Positions 27,452 to 40,248 of a DNA stretch of 64,000 bases are shown piece by piece. The notes under the pieces are model-generated. The model searched no databases. It was given only the letters and a program-made list of their open reading frames with translations, and was not told where the DNA came from. The DNA comes from Allodiplogaster sudhausi (Eukaryota > Nematoda > Chromadorea > Rhabditida > Diplogasteridae): assembly GCA_945643635.1 (NCBI GenBank), contig CALZFC010000005.1, forward strand, positions 8,987,501 through 9,051,500. Reading direction: 5' to 3'. The position numbers and the translations under genes are program-made. The stretch's first letter is position 1, and each line of letters starts with the position of its first letter.

Positions 27452-30400
27452 ATGTCTTCGGATGGAGAGAAACGCGATCTCGACCACGCTGTGCACGTCT
27501 GGCCATCGTGGAAGGTGATGAGTCAGTTTCTATTCTCTTTTCTTTCTTTTCTAATCTTTGTGTTCATGTTGTCTATATAATTTCTATTTATTTAAATGTA
27601 AAAAAATATAAGGTTTTATTCTTTCATTTTTTCAATCCTGATTGCATTACATCATTACATTTATGTCAGCCAATGCATTTTTGAGAAGAGTTAGTTGTTT
27701 ATAGGGTTAAACTTGATCTTTGTTCAGCATCCTGGATTGAAGCGAATCGAGCTCTGTTCGCTGGGTCAACGGTGGTCGAATTGGGCGCGGGCGTAGCAGG
27801 CCTCGTGGGGCAGCACGCGGTTTCTGCTGGAGCGCGAAGAGCTGTTCTCACTGACCAGAATGATAACAAGGTTCGCAAATGGCCTCATTAATCTTTCTAT
27901 GCACTCATTTACAGAAATTCTGAAAAGGCTAATATTCTGTTCCTTCTCTCCTGTGGAATGAGAGGGAGAGAGAGAGAGTGAAGGGAGGCCAAGTGGACGC
28001 GGATAAATTATAGCTCGTTTATCTGCCACAAGATCTATCGCAATGCCTTCAATGAGGTGATGTAGTGTTGCGGAAATGGAGTATAGCAAGCTAGCAATAT
28101 GAACTCTCCAATTGTGATGACCAATGAAGAATACATCGTTCGATACTTGTTTCTTCCACTGCAGGTGCTCTCTCTGCTGGAGAGTAACATTGCCCGCAAT
28201 CCGGAATGCTTTCACGTGACGGTCTGTTGATTCCTTCTTATCTTATCACTCTTTTAGGCCTGTAGCGAGAGCAATTTCTCAAGTCTAGTTTGATCTTGTG
28301 ATTTGCAGGGAAACAATAATTTTTGTCTATAAAGAAAAAGCATAAAGAAATGGTGGAAGATACATTAGTGAAATATTATATACAATTATTGCAGTCCCTG
28401 GACTGGTCGAGCACTGCTGATGCGAATCGAGTGATGGATGAGTTGGAGTCGGCAGACACCAAGAAGGGAACCACTGAGGAGGCCGGCGGGGTGGACTGGC
28501 TCCTTGGCTCGGATGTCTTCTATGACCCCAGAGTCTTCGACCCCCTCGCGGATACCATTGCCGCATTCATACAAAGGAACCCCAAATTGCAAGTCCTCAT
28601 TGGATACGAGCAGAGAAGGTTTGATCCATTTTAAAGAAGTAGTCCTATATATACGAGGCAAAATGGTGACCAAATGATTGGCCTGTTACAGTGACAACTG
28701 GTCATTGGAAGTGCCGTTGTTGCTACGCGGTCTAAGCGCCTCTCTCGTGCACATCTCCCATCCAGAACCAGGGCATACGGTGGAGCTCTTGCTCATCTAC
28801 CGTACCCCTCCTCCAGAAGCTCCCTTCTTCATCGTTGGCGTCGAGGGGTACTGTAAGTTTAAGTGATTGGAATAGGTGGAAAGTGAATGAAGAATTCGCC
28901 TGAATGTGAATACTTGCAGCGGCGCGACTCAAGCGAGTTATATGCTTCTACCAATTCCATCTTCGACTTCTGGCGAGGGAGAACCCGCCCTCCTCGAAGG
29001 GAGGCAAATCTCACGAGTGGCACACGGACTGAACATGTTCTTGAACGGAGTCGAAGCGACGGCTGATCAACTTGCAGCCGATCTAAGAATCATCAAGAAA
29101 AAGCATGGCATCGTTGGGCCATTCAAGGTGAGAGAGAGGAGAGAGGAAGAGGGTGAATTCAAAGAAGGGAGAGATAGGTGGGAGAGAGAGGACAGAGCGC
29201 AATTTTTTTTGCGTGTTCAATGAAGAAGCCATGTACCAATTCCAGACTCTCGGCCTCGGCTTCTCCGGCGCTGAGGACGCAGCTGAGAATGCCCGTTTCG
29301 TTGCATATCTCATGGAGCAGCACGGGGATCTCACGCAAGATGTCTTCCTCGAATCGGACTCCATCGCCACTCTCTGCTCTGTTTGCGAGGAAAACGGCGA
29401 GTTATTCTCTTTTCCCTTCCTCCCCCCCCCTTCTGTCGCACTCTCTGCCATACTTTCCATCCTTTCTGATGACTAATGATGTGCTCATAGGAATGAGAGC
29501 TGTGCAGTTTGCAGGAGGCGCTGTGCTGATTGCGGGCACTGGCTCGTCATGCCGAATTCTGCTGAGAGATGGCAGCACGAGGGCGGTGGGAGGATGGGGG
29601 CACGTACTCAATGATGATGGAAGTGCATTCACTACTGCTCAGCTGTTAGTGAAGAGAGACGAGGAGGAGCTTGAGAGAGAGGGAGAGAACAGAGAGAGGG
29701 AGAGACCAGAGAGAGGGAGAGAACAGAGAGAGGGAGAGAACAGAGAGAGGGAGAGAGAGAGAGAAATAATCCTTCAGGGCATTGAATCTTCTGTTCGATG
29801 GCGCGGACGGAATATGGCGAGGAGATGAGCAACTGCGGCTTGGCCTCGAGGCCTGCGGGGCCATCCCAGCCCCATCCATCGTCTGCACTCCCTCCAGCAC
29901 AGGGAAGCAGGTCCCAGACATACTGCAGCCAATGTTTGAGGCCAGCTCTTTTATTTTCTCGTTCTCTGCTTTATAATATTTATCTCTATTTGCACTAGTG
30001 CAGTATGCAGAGTCTCGATAAATTGTTTTAATGATCGATTTAAAAGTGTAACGTGTCCATATTGAAGGTGACGACTGAAATGTTCGGGGCCAGCAGGCTG
30101 ACTGATCTGCTGAAACCGCTCTACGGCACTACATTCAACAAAGCAGCCATCAGCCAGTTGACGGGGAGACTCGCAGAAAGTCAGCCATTTATATACTACT
30201 CTCTTTATTTTTACATTTAAAAATAGCAATATTTTGGGTTTTTATTGATATTAATCGCTCATATGTGTGCAGAATTAATCGAATAGAATGTTGAAGGAAT
30301 TCCACATGACCCAATTGTGCGCACCCTCTTCTGGAATGCTGGCTTCCAACTCGGCCGCATGCTAGGAGTTGCTCTTGGCAAACTCACCAAAGAGGTCAGC

Positions 30401-31165
30401 TGCTCTTTCATTCCAAGAAGGAACTGTGCACGTAAGCATTGCCCATTTGTCCCATCCGTGCCTTACGTTTTGATGAAATCCTAGTTTAACACTTCACATG
30501 GGAAATCAACATTGGGTTGAGTTGCCATTATCCTTTCTTTCATATTCTGTCTTTCTGTCGGCAAATTTGCGCTATTGGTCTTAAACTCTTGCAGGACCTG
30601 CAGCATGAATCTAATCTAGATATCTTGATCATCGGCTCGGTTTTCAAGTCATGGAAAATGATGAAGCCAGGTTTGTTTGACGTGCTCCAGTTAATGTTCT
30701 TTCTGTCCCAATTGCTCACTTTTTCCATCTTTCTGTCTCCGTTGTTTCCTTGTCTTTCGTTCCATTCATCTGTATTTCCTGTTATCTCTTTCGCTCTCTC
30801 TCTCCTCTCTCTCTCACACACTCTCTCTCTCCTCTCTCTCTCACACTCTCTCTCTCACTCTCTCTCTCACTCTCTCTCGCTCTCTCTCTCCTCTCCTCTC
30901 TCTTCTCTCTCTCTCTCTCTCTCACTCTCTCTCTCTCTCTCGCTCTCTCTCGCTCTCCTCTCTCTCTCTCTGAGGTTTCACGGCTGCCCTGTCTGCGAAC
31001 TCGGCTGCGGTGTCAGTGAGTGGCATCCGTTGTCTGTCCCTCTTCCGCGTGGAGACGGAGGCGATGGTGGGGGCGGCTCTGCTGGCAGCGCGAAGAGTCG
31101 GCCTGGAGATCCCCCACAAGGGACTCGCCGACTCCACCCCAGCAGATGTCATCCATCTCCAGTAA
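27452..31165 (+). CDS. Fusion: METTL23-type methyltransferase + N-acetyl-D-glucosamine kinase
   Basis: Thirteen exons: 27452-27521, 27728-27870, 28165-28221, 28395-28618, 28692-28847, 28920-29127, 29246-29380, 29508-29644, 29778-29910, 30068-30179, 30297-30394, 30595-30670, 30975-31165; 1740 nt, 579 aa. Residues ~1-205 are a seven-beta-strand methyltransferase of the METTL23 type: HVWPSWKV, STVVELGAGVAGLVG (SAM motif I), TDQNDN, DWLLGSDVFYDP, LQVLIGYEQRSDNWSLE, PGHTVELLLIYR. Residues ~213 onward are NAGK: FFIVGVEGGATQ (phosphate loop), VLIAGTGSSCR, GGWGHVLNDDGSAF, a LLFDGADGIW helix, IIGSVFKSW, ending ADVIHLQ. Only PPPEAP separates the modules, with no stop or ATG between. METTL23 methylates protein arginine; NAGK phosphorylates salvaged GlcNAc in the cytosol. 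A competing donor at 28853 would truncate the protein (findings). The acceptor at 30974 is CTGAG. Confidence 0.85.
29645..29777. repeat. GA microsatellite in fusion-gene intron
   Basis: The intron between exons 29508-29644 and 29778-29910 is mostly GAGAGAGG-type repeat on the coding strand, unlike the CT-type tracts of most introns. Confidence 0.85.
30790..30972. repeat. CT microsatellite before the last NAGK exon
   Basis: Dense CTCTCTC runs on the coding strand end one base or so before the TGAG acceptor at 30974. Confidence 0.9.
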
Positions 31166-31659
31166 CCCCCTCCAGATTCCCTCTTATTTTCTCTTTCTCA
31201 ACCACTCTTTCATCTGCTCCCACCTTTCATACACCTGTGATCCTTCCCTTACCTCCAAATCCTCCCGTTCTCAATATTCTTTCACATTCTTCTCTCTCTC
31301 TCACTCTCGCTCGCTCATTCCCTCTCTTTCTCTTGCACGCATACTTCCCCTTTTCTATGGCTCGTTTTTGATTAACTTGCAGTAACCCCCTTTGATTCGC
31401 GAACATATGTGTGTCGGTGTTTATTTTCCTCTATTTGGTTCAGACACGAGCATTTATTGTAGTTATTTATTAATCTAGTGCTAATCATTATTCATTAAGC
31501 TAACCCTTCTGATGGCATGGAAATACTTTGCGTATATTTCGGAAGCGATATGCTTTTTTAAAGAACCAAAAAAGATTAACTAGTCTTTATTGCCATTACA
31601 CTTCGGGAGAGTGATTATGTATGTACAATTGTATACACGAATAAAGTTGAATATATGTC
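31166..31659. other. Convergent 3' region
   Basis: Between the fusion gene's stop and the stop of the minus-strand membrane-protein frame. CT runs at 31290-31330; otherwise AT-rich with no supported gene. Confidence 0.4.
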
Positions 31660-32129
31660 TTAATAATCTTCGTAAGAAGTGATAGTGAGGTCATTTAAAT
31701 GAACTGGCTGACATCCAGAAGGATCTGCCTGGAAATAAGATGTGAGCTTTTTATTTGAAGTCACTGAATTGATATCCTTCCCGCGTGAATGGGATTTGAA
31801 GCGATTGGTCAGAGATAGAAGAGCAAGCAGAGAAAGGATAGAGAGGAGGAAGAGGGCGAGAAGGAAACAACAAGAGGCGCGGAATAGTGTTGAATCGATG
31901 AACCAGCCGCAACCTCTTACTGCCACTGCCGAATCTCTCGCGTCCCCTTCCCATTCTCACGTAGACTGAACTTGAACCCCCCGTTCCGCCGTCTGCTCGC
32001 TCCACACAAATTTCAGCTTGCATCATTAGACGAAAACGTTGAATGCGGTGTTCCCTTACTAGTTGTTCCGTATTCTGGTTGTGTCAAAGTTGGAGAATGA
32101 AAAGAGGTAGTTTGATTGGAAGGCGTCAT
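31660..32129 (-). CDS. Small single-pass membrane protein (tentative)
   Basis: An 89-codon minus-strand frame ends at 31660 and contains a strong hydrophobic helix (CCFLLALFLLSILSLLALL) followed by a basic patch and an acidic C-terminus ending SYEDY. It has no in-frame ATG of its own in the region shown. A plausible 5' exon starts at ATG 32127-32129 (MTPSNQTTSFHSP) and could splice at a GTAAGG donor to a GTGAG acceptor to enter this frame in phase. A sequence resembling an acceptor (TTATTTCCAG) also lies within the long frame, so the internal structure is unsure. I do not recognise a family. It is divergent from the TPI gene, 234 bp away. Confidence 0.4.
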
Positions 32130-32363
32130 GTCCTTTGTAGTCTTTCTCAATGTTGTTTTCATGAACATCCGTGTTTTCCACGAATTGTTTACCTTCTTTT
32201 ATAGTTAGTCCGCTGAACTTGTTGAAATCATACTTAGCTTTTTTTGAAGTTTTGTTCCCTGTCTCTATCGACCGAAGTCCATATATTTTGAGTTTCTTCT
32301 CTCTTATAAAAGTAATGAGTCGTTTGCAGTGAGAGAATCCTTCTTCCCTCCGCCAGATTCATC

Positions 32364-34310
<1,947 letters not shown>

Positions 34311-34744
34311 GTTGCTTTCTCTCCCTCTGTCTTTCTCTTTTCTCTGCTCCATCCCTTTCTCTCTCTCCTTTCTCCCTGCCTTCCGTTCTCACTCTCGCTC
34401 CCGTTTCATTACAATATATCCCTATCTCTTACCAAGTCTTCCCTATAACTCTTCACTTGTTATTAGTGTTGTCTAGATTAGAGCAGGAATAGTTGAATAT
34501 TTAAGATTGCAGCAATCTCACATGTTACCAGTATCCACGTGTAAACAGTGCATTACAACGTACTTGTTGGTAATGTGTCGATATAATATTATGATAAATT
34601 GCCATATTGTTTATTGTCTTGCAATAAAGAAATGTGGATTTATTTGTGAAACTCTCACTTTTAACTGCGTTAGAATTCGAAAGGGGATCATACTTTTTGC
34701 AAGTGGGAGGTTACGGTATGACTGGAGCAATCTGTGTTCAGAAA
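34311..34744. other. TPI to CWC27 spacer
   Basis: 434 bp between two genes in the same direction. The right end reads TGTTCAG, then AAA, then the CWC27 ATG, which looks like a trans-splice acceptor. The spacing is larger than a typical nematode operon but does not exclude one. No other gene seen. Confidence 0.4.
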
Positions 34745-35264
34745 ATGAGTAACCAGTACATCTTCGAACCACCTACGGATGGAAAGGTGTGCGGTTTTTA
34801 TGCTTCTTTGCTGTCTGGATCTTATATCCCGGAGAGGGAATCTGCCATGTTTATAGTGGAATCTTTTCCTTTCTTTAGCGCTTTCTGACCTTGAAAACCT
34901 TCACCAATTCCAGGTTATTCTACACACGAGTTGCGGTGACGTTGAAGTGGAGCTGTGGTCGAAGGAGGCTCCGAAGACATGCAGGAATTTTGTACAGGTT
35001 ATATTTGATGTGTTTGAACGACCACGGCGATCTATTTTGGAAGGGTGCTTAACGTGAGGTGAGCAGTATCCATTCAGCTCTGCATGGAAGGCTACTACGA
35101 CGGTACAATCTTCCATCGGCTTGTCAAGGACTTCATCCTTCAAGGAGGAGACCCAACCGGCACTGGACAAGGAGGAGAGAGCATCTATGGAAAGCCATTC
35201 AAGGTCAGGAAGCAGACTCATTTTCATTTTTTTTCTTCTTCCCTTTCCTTCTTCTTCTTGTACA

Positions 35265-35311
<47 letters not shown>

Positions 35312-36797
35312 TCTGTCCTTCTGTGTTCTCTCTCGTTTTTTTTTTATTTATCAGCCTTATTATTATTTGTTATTTCTCTCTTTCTCTCTGCTTCCTTTCT
35401 TATATTATTTTTGCTCTTTATCTTCTCTACTTTTCATTCTTTATCAACATTCCCCATCTCCCTTCCTCTCTCTACCTTTCTCTGTCTTCCTCGTCTCTCT
35501 TTCTCTCTCCGTCTCTGCCTCTCTCTTCAGGATGAATTCCACCAGCGTCTGAGTTTCAACCGTCGTGGGATGCTCGGAATGGCGAATGCCGGGAAGGACC
35601 AGAATGGCAGTCAGTTCTTCTTCACAATCGGGACGGAGCCGGCTCGCGAGTTGACAAAGAAGCACACTCTCTTTGGCAAGGTTGGAGAGCAAGTGACTTT
35701 TACGATTGTTTTCTTGAACTGTGTTTTAAAGATAAAGGATGAAATAAGTAGATGGAGACTACTAACAAGAGCATTCAGTGAGTGAACTGTTTAACTATTA
35801 GACAAGACCAAGATGCTCAAAACTACGGTAGAAAGTTGAGAAGGCATTTGTTTTCCATGTCTTTGATTGACAAGGAAGGGCATGCGATTGAAGGTGGTGG
35901 GAGCGACTGTCCACAACATGCTGGCCATGGCCGAGTGCGGAGCGGATGACAATGAACGGCCACACACCATCCACAAGATTATTAAGACTACCGTACTCTC
36001 CAACCCATTCGATGACATCGTTCCGAGGTTCTTTTTCGTTTCCTTTTCCAGAATTGTCAGTATGTTCAATGATTACTTGCAGAGAGCGAGAGTCGAAGAA
36101 GAAGAAGAAAGAGAAGAAAGAAGAGAGCAAGCCGAAGACGGTGGAGACGAAGAAGCTCAATCTTCTCTCGTTTGGAGACGAAGCTGAAGAGGACGGCGAG
36201 GCTATTCTGAGCTTCAGCAAGGTTCGCATCCAAGGCATTTTCATCTTTCTCCTTGTCTTTTATTTAATTTTCTTGGGTGGTTTGATGTTCTGATCTCTCT
36301 CTCTCTCTCTCTCACTCTCTATTACTCTATATATCGTCAAGGGTATACAATAGTATTGTTGCTTGCAGTCCTCTGGGAAGAAGCCGAAGAGTGCGCATGA
36401 TCTGCTGGCAGATGACGGACTGAGCAAGCAAGTGGCTGTCACTGCGGATGAGATGGCGGACTACCATCCGGTCAGCTTACACTCTTTCTTTTTCATCTTC
36501 TCTTTATTTTACATTTTGTAAATTTCGTATGCTCTTTTTAACATTAATTTTAAATTTTAATATAAAAATTTTTTTATTGTGGAATGCCTTGCTATTCCAG
36601 GTAGAACAAGACGACGACGAAGCAGAAGGAGCACTGAGCAGAATCAGAGAGAGGCTGAAGAAGAGAAAGATGATGGCAGACGAGGAGGGGGAAGGGAAGA
36701 AAAGGAAAGGAGAAGAGGACGAAGACATGGAGGACATCATTGAGAGCGAGAGGAAAGCACGCATGCAGGTGGGATCATGAAAGAGTAGTGAGCGAGA

Positions 36798-36877
<80 letters not shown>

Positions 36878-37133
36878 AACAGAGTGGAAAAAAGGTTTTG
36901 TAGAAGAGTTGACAAGATTCTTTTTCTTTAAGAAAACAATGAGAGAATATTTCAGGCGGAAATCGAGAAGGCGCAAGCAACCGTTAAGGCAGAAATGAAG
37001 AAATACATGAAGGAATTGCGTCCGAAAAAGGAGAAGAAACCTGCTCCAGGTATATTCGCTTTGTGAGAGAGATGGAGACAAGGGGGAGATAGAAATGGAG
37101 AGAGAGAGAGAGCGTAGAGAGAAAGAGAGGAGA

Positions 37134-37168
<35 letters not shown>

Positions 37169-37991
37169 GGGAACGATGATGAACGGATATAGTTAATGGC
37201 AAAGGAATAATTGTGCACTCCCATTTGTCAGAGCCGGATGCTTCCGAGAATATGAAGAAGTACACCAACATGAAGATGAAGTTTAAGGACAAGACAAAGA
37301 CACTCGTGAAGGCGAGGGATCCAGAAAGGGAGTCTCAAGTGAGGACCGCTGAGATCCGAGATCCTTCCTTTTTTTGTTATCATTTTAACGACTTTCGTTA
37401 CTTGTTTGAATATATTCGTAATACGGTAATCACATGTCCTATCTTTCTTCAATCTTTCATTTCTCACACTGGGAAAAAAGCTTTTCGTTTTGCCCTTTCC
37501 ACGTATAAACTTGCAGACCGACAACCTGATGGAACGCTTCAAACTGCGACTTGGAAAGGCCAACCAAGAAGCCATTTTATTCGATCGCAAGATTGAGATC
37601 GACGATCCTGTGAAGAAGAAGAAGGAAGAAGAGCAGAAGGAGGAGGAGGAGGAGAAGCCCAAGTTTGGCGTGGACTTGGACGCGGAAGATGAAAAAGGAC
37701 AGGAGTGGTTCGTATTGGTCTTCTCTTTTCCCTATACAATCTTACTGTATTAGAAGTGAAGGCACTTGTACATTTACTATCATTTCTATCCTGATTTTCG
37801 TTCATCCCTCTACTAGTCATGTTATTTCGTTCTCTCTCTTCAGGATGACTGCTCGCTTCGTAGCCCAAGACGAGGAAGATCCCAACGTGACGAAGGCGAA
37901 AGATGCGAATCTGCGAGAGACGAGTGAAGATTGGTACGACATCACTGACCCGCGCAATCCGATGAACAAGAGGAGGAGAGGCGAGGTCTAA
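34745..37991 (+). CDS. CWC27: Spliceosome-associated cyclophilin CWC27
   Basis: Cyclophilin-domain protein of the activated spliceosome (nucleus). Twelve exons: 34745-34786, 34914-34997, 35078-35203, 35531-35680, 35894-36027, 36083-36221, 36369-36470, 36601-36768, 36956-37049, 37232-37338, 37517-37707, 37844-37991; 1485 nt, 494 aa (human ~472). N-terminal PPIase domain: [74 protein letters not shown]. Then the family-typical [10 protein letters not shown], a lysine-rich stretch, [20 protein letters not shown], long charged coiled-coil segments and the C-terminal [16 protein letters not shown] motif. The catalytic tryptophan of canonical cyclophilins is not obvious, as expected for this subfamily (inference). 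The acceptor at 35893 is TTGAAG. Introns carry both CT (35270-35530) and GA (36800-36875, 37095-37165) tracts. Confidence 0.96.
36797..36873. repeat. GA microsatellite shortly after a CWC27 donor
   Basis: AGAGAG repeats start about 25 bases into the intron that begins at 36769. The next intron has a similar GA block at 37095-37165. Confidence 0.9.
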
Positions 37992-38419
37992 GAGTCCGCG
38001 GCGCCACTAATTTGTGACCTCCTTGCATTCCAATTCTTGCTGTATTACCGCATGTAATAAAAAATAAAAGCAGTTCCTGTAATCAGGTATGGTTGAAGTA
38101 CACATGAAATTCGACCAATTCTGTAAGCGCTAACTACAGAAACGAAATTGTCAATCCTCCAGACGATTCTTGACGAATGCAGCGGTGCTCACATTATGCG
38201 GAATAACATATCGTTTTTGTTAGCAAGTCTGTGGTAATGGCTGAGCTTGTTTCTTAACCAAAAGACGAAACACTCAGACGTTCTCCGTCAATAATTGATA
38301 GAATCAATCTCCATTCGGGTAATTCTTAGATGCAAAAACGAATGACAAAACAAAATGCACATCTTTATTCACAAATGTCTTACTGCCATCATTGAAAACC
38401 TTAATGGGAACGTGTTTGT
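37992..38419. other. CWC27 to H2A convergent spacer
   Basis: AT-rich spacer with AATAAAA-like signals near 38057-38067 suitable for CWC27 polyadenylation. No gene supported. Confidence 0.4.
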
Positions 38420-38435
38420 GGCCCTACAGAGGGCC
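38420..38435 (-). terminator. H2A mRNA 3' stem-loop
   Basis: On the minus strand GGCCCTCTGTAGGGCC forms a six-base-pair stem with loop CTGT, 40 bases beyond the H2A stop. This is the replication-dependent histone 3'-end hairpin position and stem; the loop differs by one base from the three other histone genes here. Confidence 0.9.
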
Positions 38436-38475
38436 GTTGGGTTCTGGGTTTGGTTAGTTCACTTGCAGAAGCAGT

Positions 38476-38859
38476 TTACTCCTTGTCGCCTGCCGTCTTC
38501 TTGGGAAGAAGAACGGCGTTGATGTTGGGGAGCACTCCGCCCTGGGCGATGGTGACACCGGAGAGGAGCTTGTTCAGCTCCTCGTCGTTGCGTACGGCGA
38601 GCTGAAGATGGCGCGGGTTGATTCTGGTCTTCTTGTTGTCGCGGGCGGCGTTGCCAGCCAGCTCGAGGACTTCAGCCGCGAGGTACTCGAGGACGGCCGC
38701 CAAGTACACCGGGGCGCCGGCGCCCACTCGCTGCGCGTAGTTGCCCTTGCGCAGCATGCGGTGCAGACGACCGACCGGGAACTGGAGTCCCGCCCGCGAG
38801 GAACGCGACTTCGCCTTGCCGCTCGCCTTCGCCTTTCCTCCCTTGCCACGTCCAGACAT
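38476..38859 (-). CDS. Histone H2A
   Basis: Intronless replication-type core histone, 127 aa, packaging DNA as a dimer with H2[22 protein letters not shown]-tail, [20 protein letters not shown], the acidic-patch residues of the NDEELNKLL helix, and a C-terminus KKTAGDKE very like nematode H2A. The true start is ATG 38857-38859. Upstream are a TATAAAA box at 38916-38922 (minus orientation) and a GGGCGTGGCC element at 38939-38948, shared with the H4 and H2B genes. The 3' stem-loop is at 38420-38435. It is canonical H2A, lacking H2A.Z features. Confidence 0.98.
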   Translation of the reverse strand: MSGRGKGGKAKASGKAKSRSSRAGLQFPVGRLHRMLRKGNYAQRVGAGAPVYLAAVLEYLAAEVLELAGNAARDNKKTRINPRHLQLAVRNDEELNKLLSGVTIAQGGVLPNINAVLLPKKTAGDKE

Positions 38860-38915
38860 GATCACTGCTTCGCTTGCTCGGATGAACTGATGAAGGAAAG
38901 AGCGAAGAGGGCAGG

Positions 38916-38948
38916 TTTTATACCAGGGGTGTAGCGCAGGCCACGCCC
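38916..38948 (-). promoter_or_regulatory. H2A promoter: TATA box plus GGGCGTGGCC element
   Basis: TATAAAA (38916-38922) with the C-rich element 17 bases further upstream (38939-38948). The same pair with near-identical spacing occurs before H4 and H2B. Confidence 0.75.
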
Positions 38949-39234
38949 ACTCATGAACATTTGGCGCGCAAAGGAGAGAGCTTGTGGATACGAGAGAAAT
39001 GGAGAAGCAGAGCCGGCGTCTTTTTTGAAATATACGCGGGAAACGTTATTTCGACCACGCGCGGACACCAATCTCCACAAAGAAATTGGTGCTAAAAAGA
39101 ATGTTGTGGAGCCGACTAGCCTGAAATACAGACATCCAATAGCGAATACAGCAAATAAACGTCCGAATAATAACAAGGACGTAAGAATCAACAATGTTTA
39201 TTCAAATCTCTTTCAAACCGGCATTGCAAGCAGT

Positions 39235-39336
39235 GGGCAAATAGTGATATTCACCCATTCACCCAAGTACTAAAATACATAGCGTGGGTGAATGTGGGTG
39301 AATGCTGGGTGAATGGGTGAATATTGCTATTTGCCC
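39235..39336. mobile_element. Hairpin MITE between H2A and H4
   Basis: About 30-bp terminal inverted repeats (GGGCAAATAGTGATATTCAC at the left; GTGAATATTGCTATTTGCCC at the right) differing at two positions, around a 40-bp core of GTGGGTGAAT-type repeats. Both sides carry AAGCAGT (39228-39234 and 39337-39343), a 7-bp direct repeat consistent with a target-site duplication. It ends 24 bases from the H4 3' stem-loop. Confidence 0.8.
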
Positions 39337-39360
39337 AAGCAGTGAATGAAACTGGATTGT

Positions 39361-39376
39361 GGCCCTAAAGAGGGCC
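39361..39376 (-). terminator. H4 mRNA 3' stem-loop
   Basis: Minus strand GGCCCTCTTTAGGGCC: six-base-pair stem and CTTT loop, about 48 bases past the H4 stop. The flanking CCCAAC upstream and ACAAT downstream are shared with the H2B and H3 genes. Confidence 0.93.
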
Positions 39377-39424
39377 GTTGGGTTCTGGGGTTTGTTTGGT
39401 TGCTCTCAGCCGGCGAAAGTCTTC

Positions 39425-39775
<351 letters not shown>

Positions 39776-39787
39776 TCACCGGAGCCC

Positions 39788-39819
39788 TTTTATAGCCAGT
39801 CCGCACAGCAAGCCACGCC
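39788..39819 (-). promoter_or_regulatory. H4 promoter: TATA box plus GGCGTGGC element
   Basis: TATAAAA at 39788-39794 and GGCGTGGC at 39812-39819 on the minus strand, matching the H2A and H2B promoters in order and spacing. Confidence 0.75.
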
Positions 39820-40041
39820 TTGTTCGTCGGTACAGAAAGAGAGACAGAGAAGCAAAGACGGCGTCCTAGTTTGAAAAGACGCGGCAAATGTGCGCGACCA
39901 CGCATGGACACAACGGGGAAAGGAACATGGAAAACAAACAAAGGCTAAGAACATTAGACGGCATCTCTGCTTGAAGTCACTTATCACGAAACAAAAACTC
40001 GTAAAATGCGAAAATGATTAGATGTCTAATCGACATGTGGC

Positions 40042-40231
40042 CAAGGATGGGCAAAAACCGGCCCGGGCCGGCCCGTAGGGTACGCGGGCCGGGCCCGGGC
40101 CCGCCAAATTGGCAACGGGCCGGCCCGGGCCTATGTAAAAATGGGCCCGGCCCGTGGGGTAAGCGGGCCGGGCCTGGCCGGGCTCGGGCCCGCCAAATTA
40201 GCAACGGGCCGGGCCGGGCCGCCCATCCCTG
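40042..40231. mobile_element. GC-rich hAT-type MITE with 8-bp target-site duplication
   Basis: A 190-bp element starts CAAGGATGGGC and ends GCCCATCCCTG, an 11-bp inverted repeat with one mismatch and a typical hAT CAGGGATGGGC end. It is flanked by exact 8-bp direct repeats CATGTGGC at 40034-40041 and 40232-40239. The interior is two diverged copies of a unit rich in GGGCCGGGCC with CCGCCAAATT between, extremely GC-rich relative to its surroundings. Confidence 0.9.
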
Positions 40232-40248
40232 CATGTGGCCTTTGAACA

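Noticed and set aside
27452..27514. Ending METTL23 exon 1 at AAG before GTGATG
   Set aside because: That phase puts the next exon into a frame with an early stop; the donor at 27522 (GTCAGT) joins the conserved ELGAG frame correctly.
38860..38865. H2A start two codons upstream
   Set aside because: The upstream codon is GTG, not ATG; the conserved SGRGK start lies directly after ATG 38857-38859.
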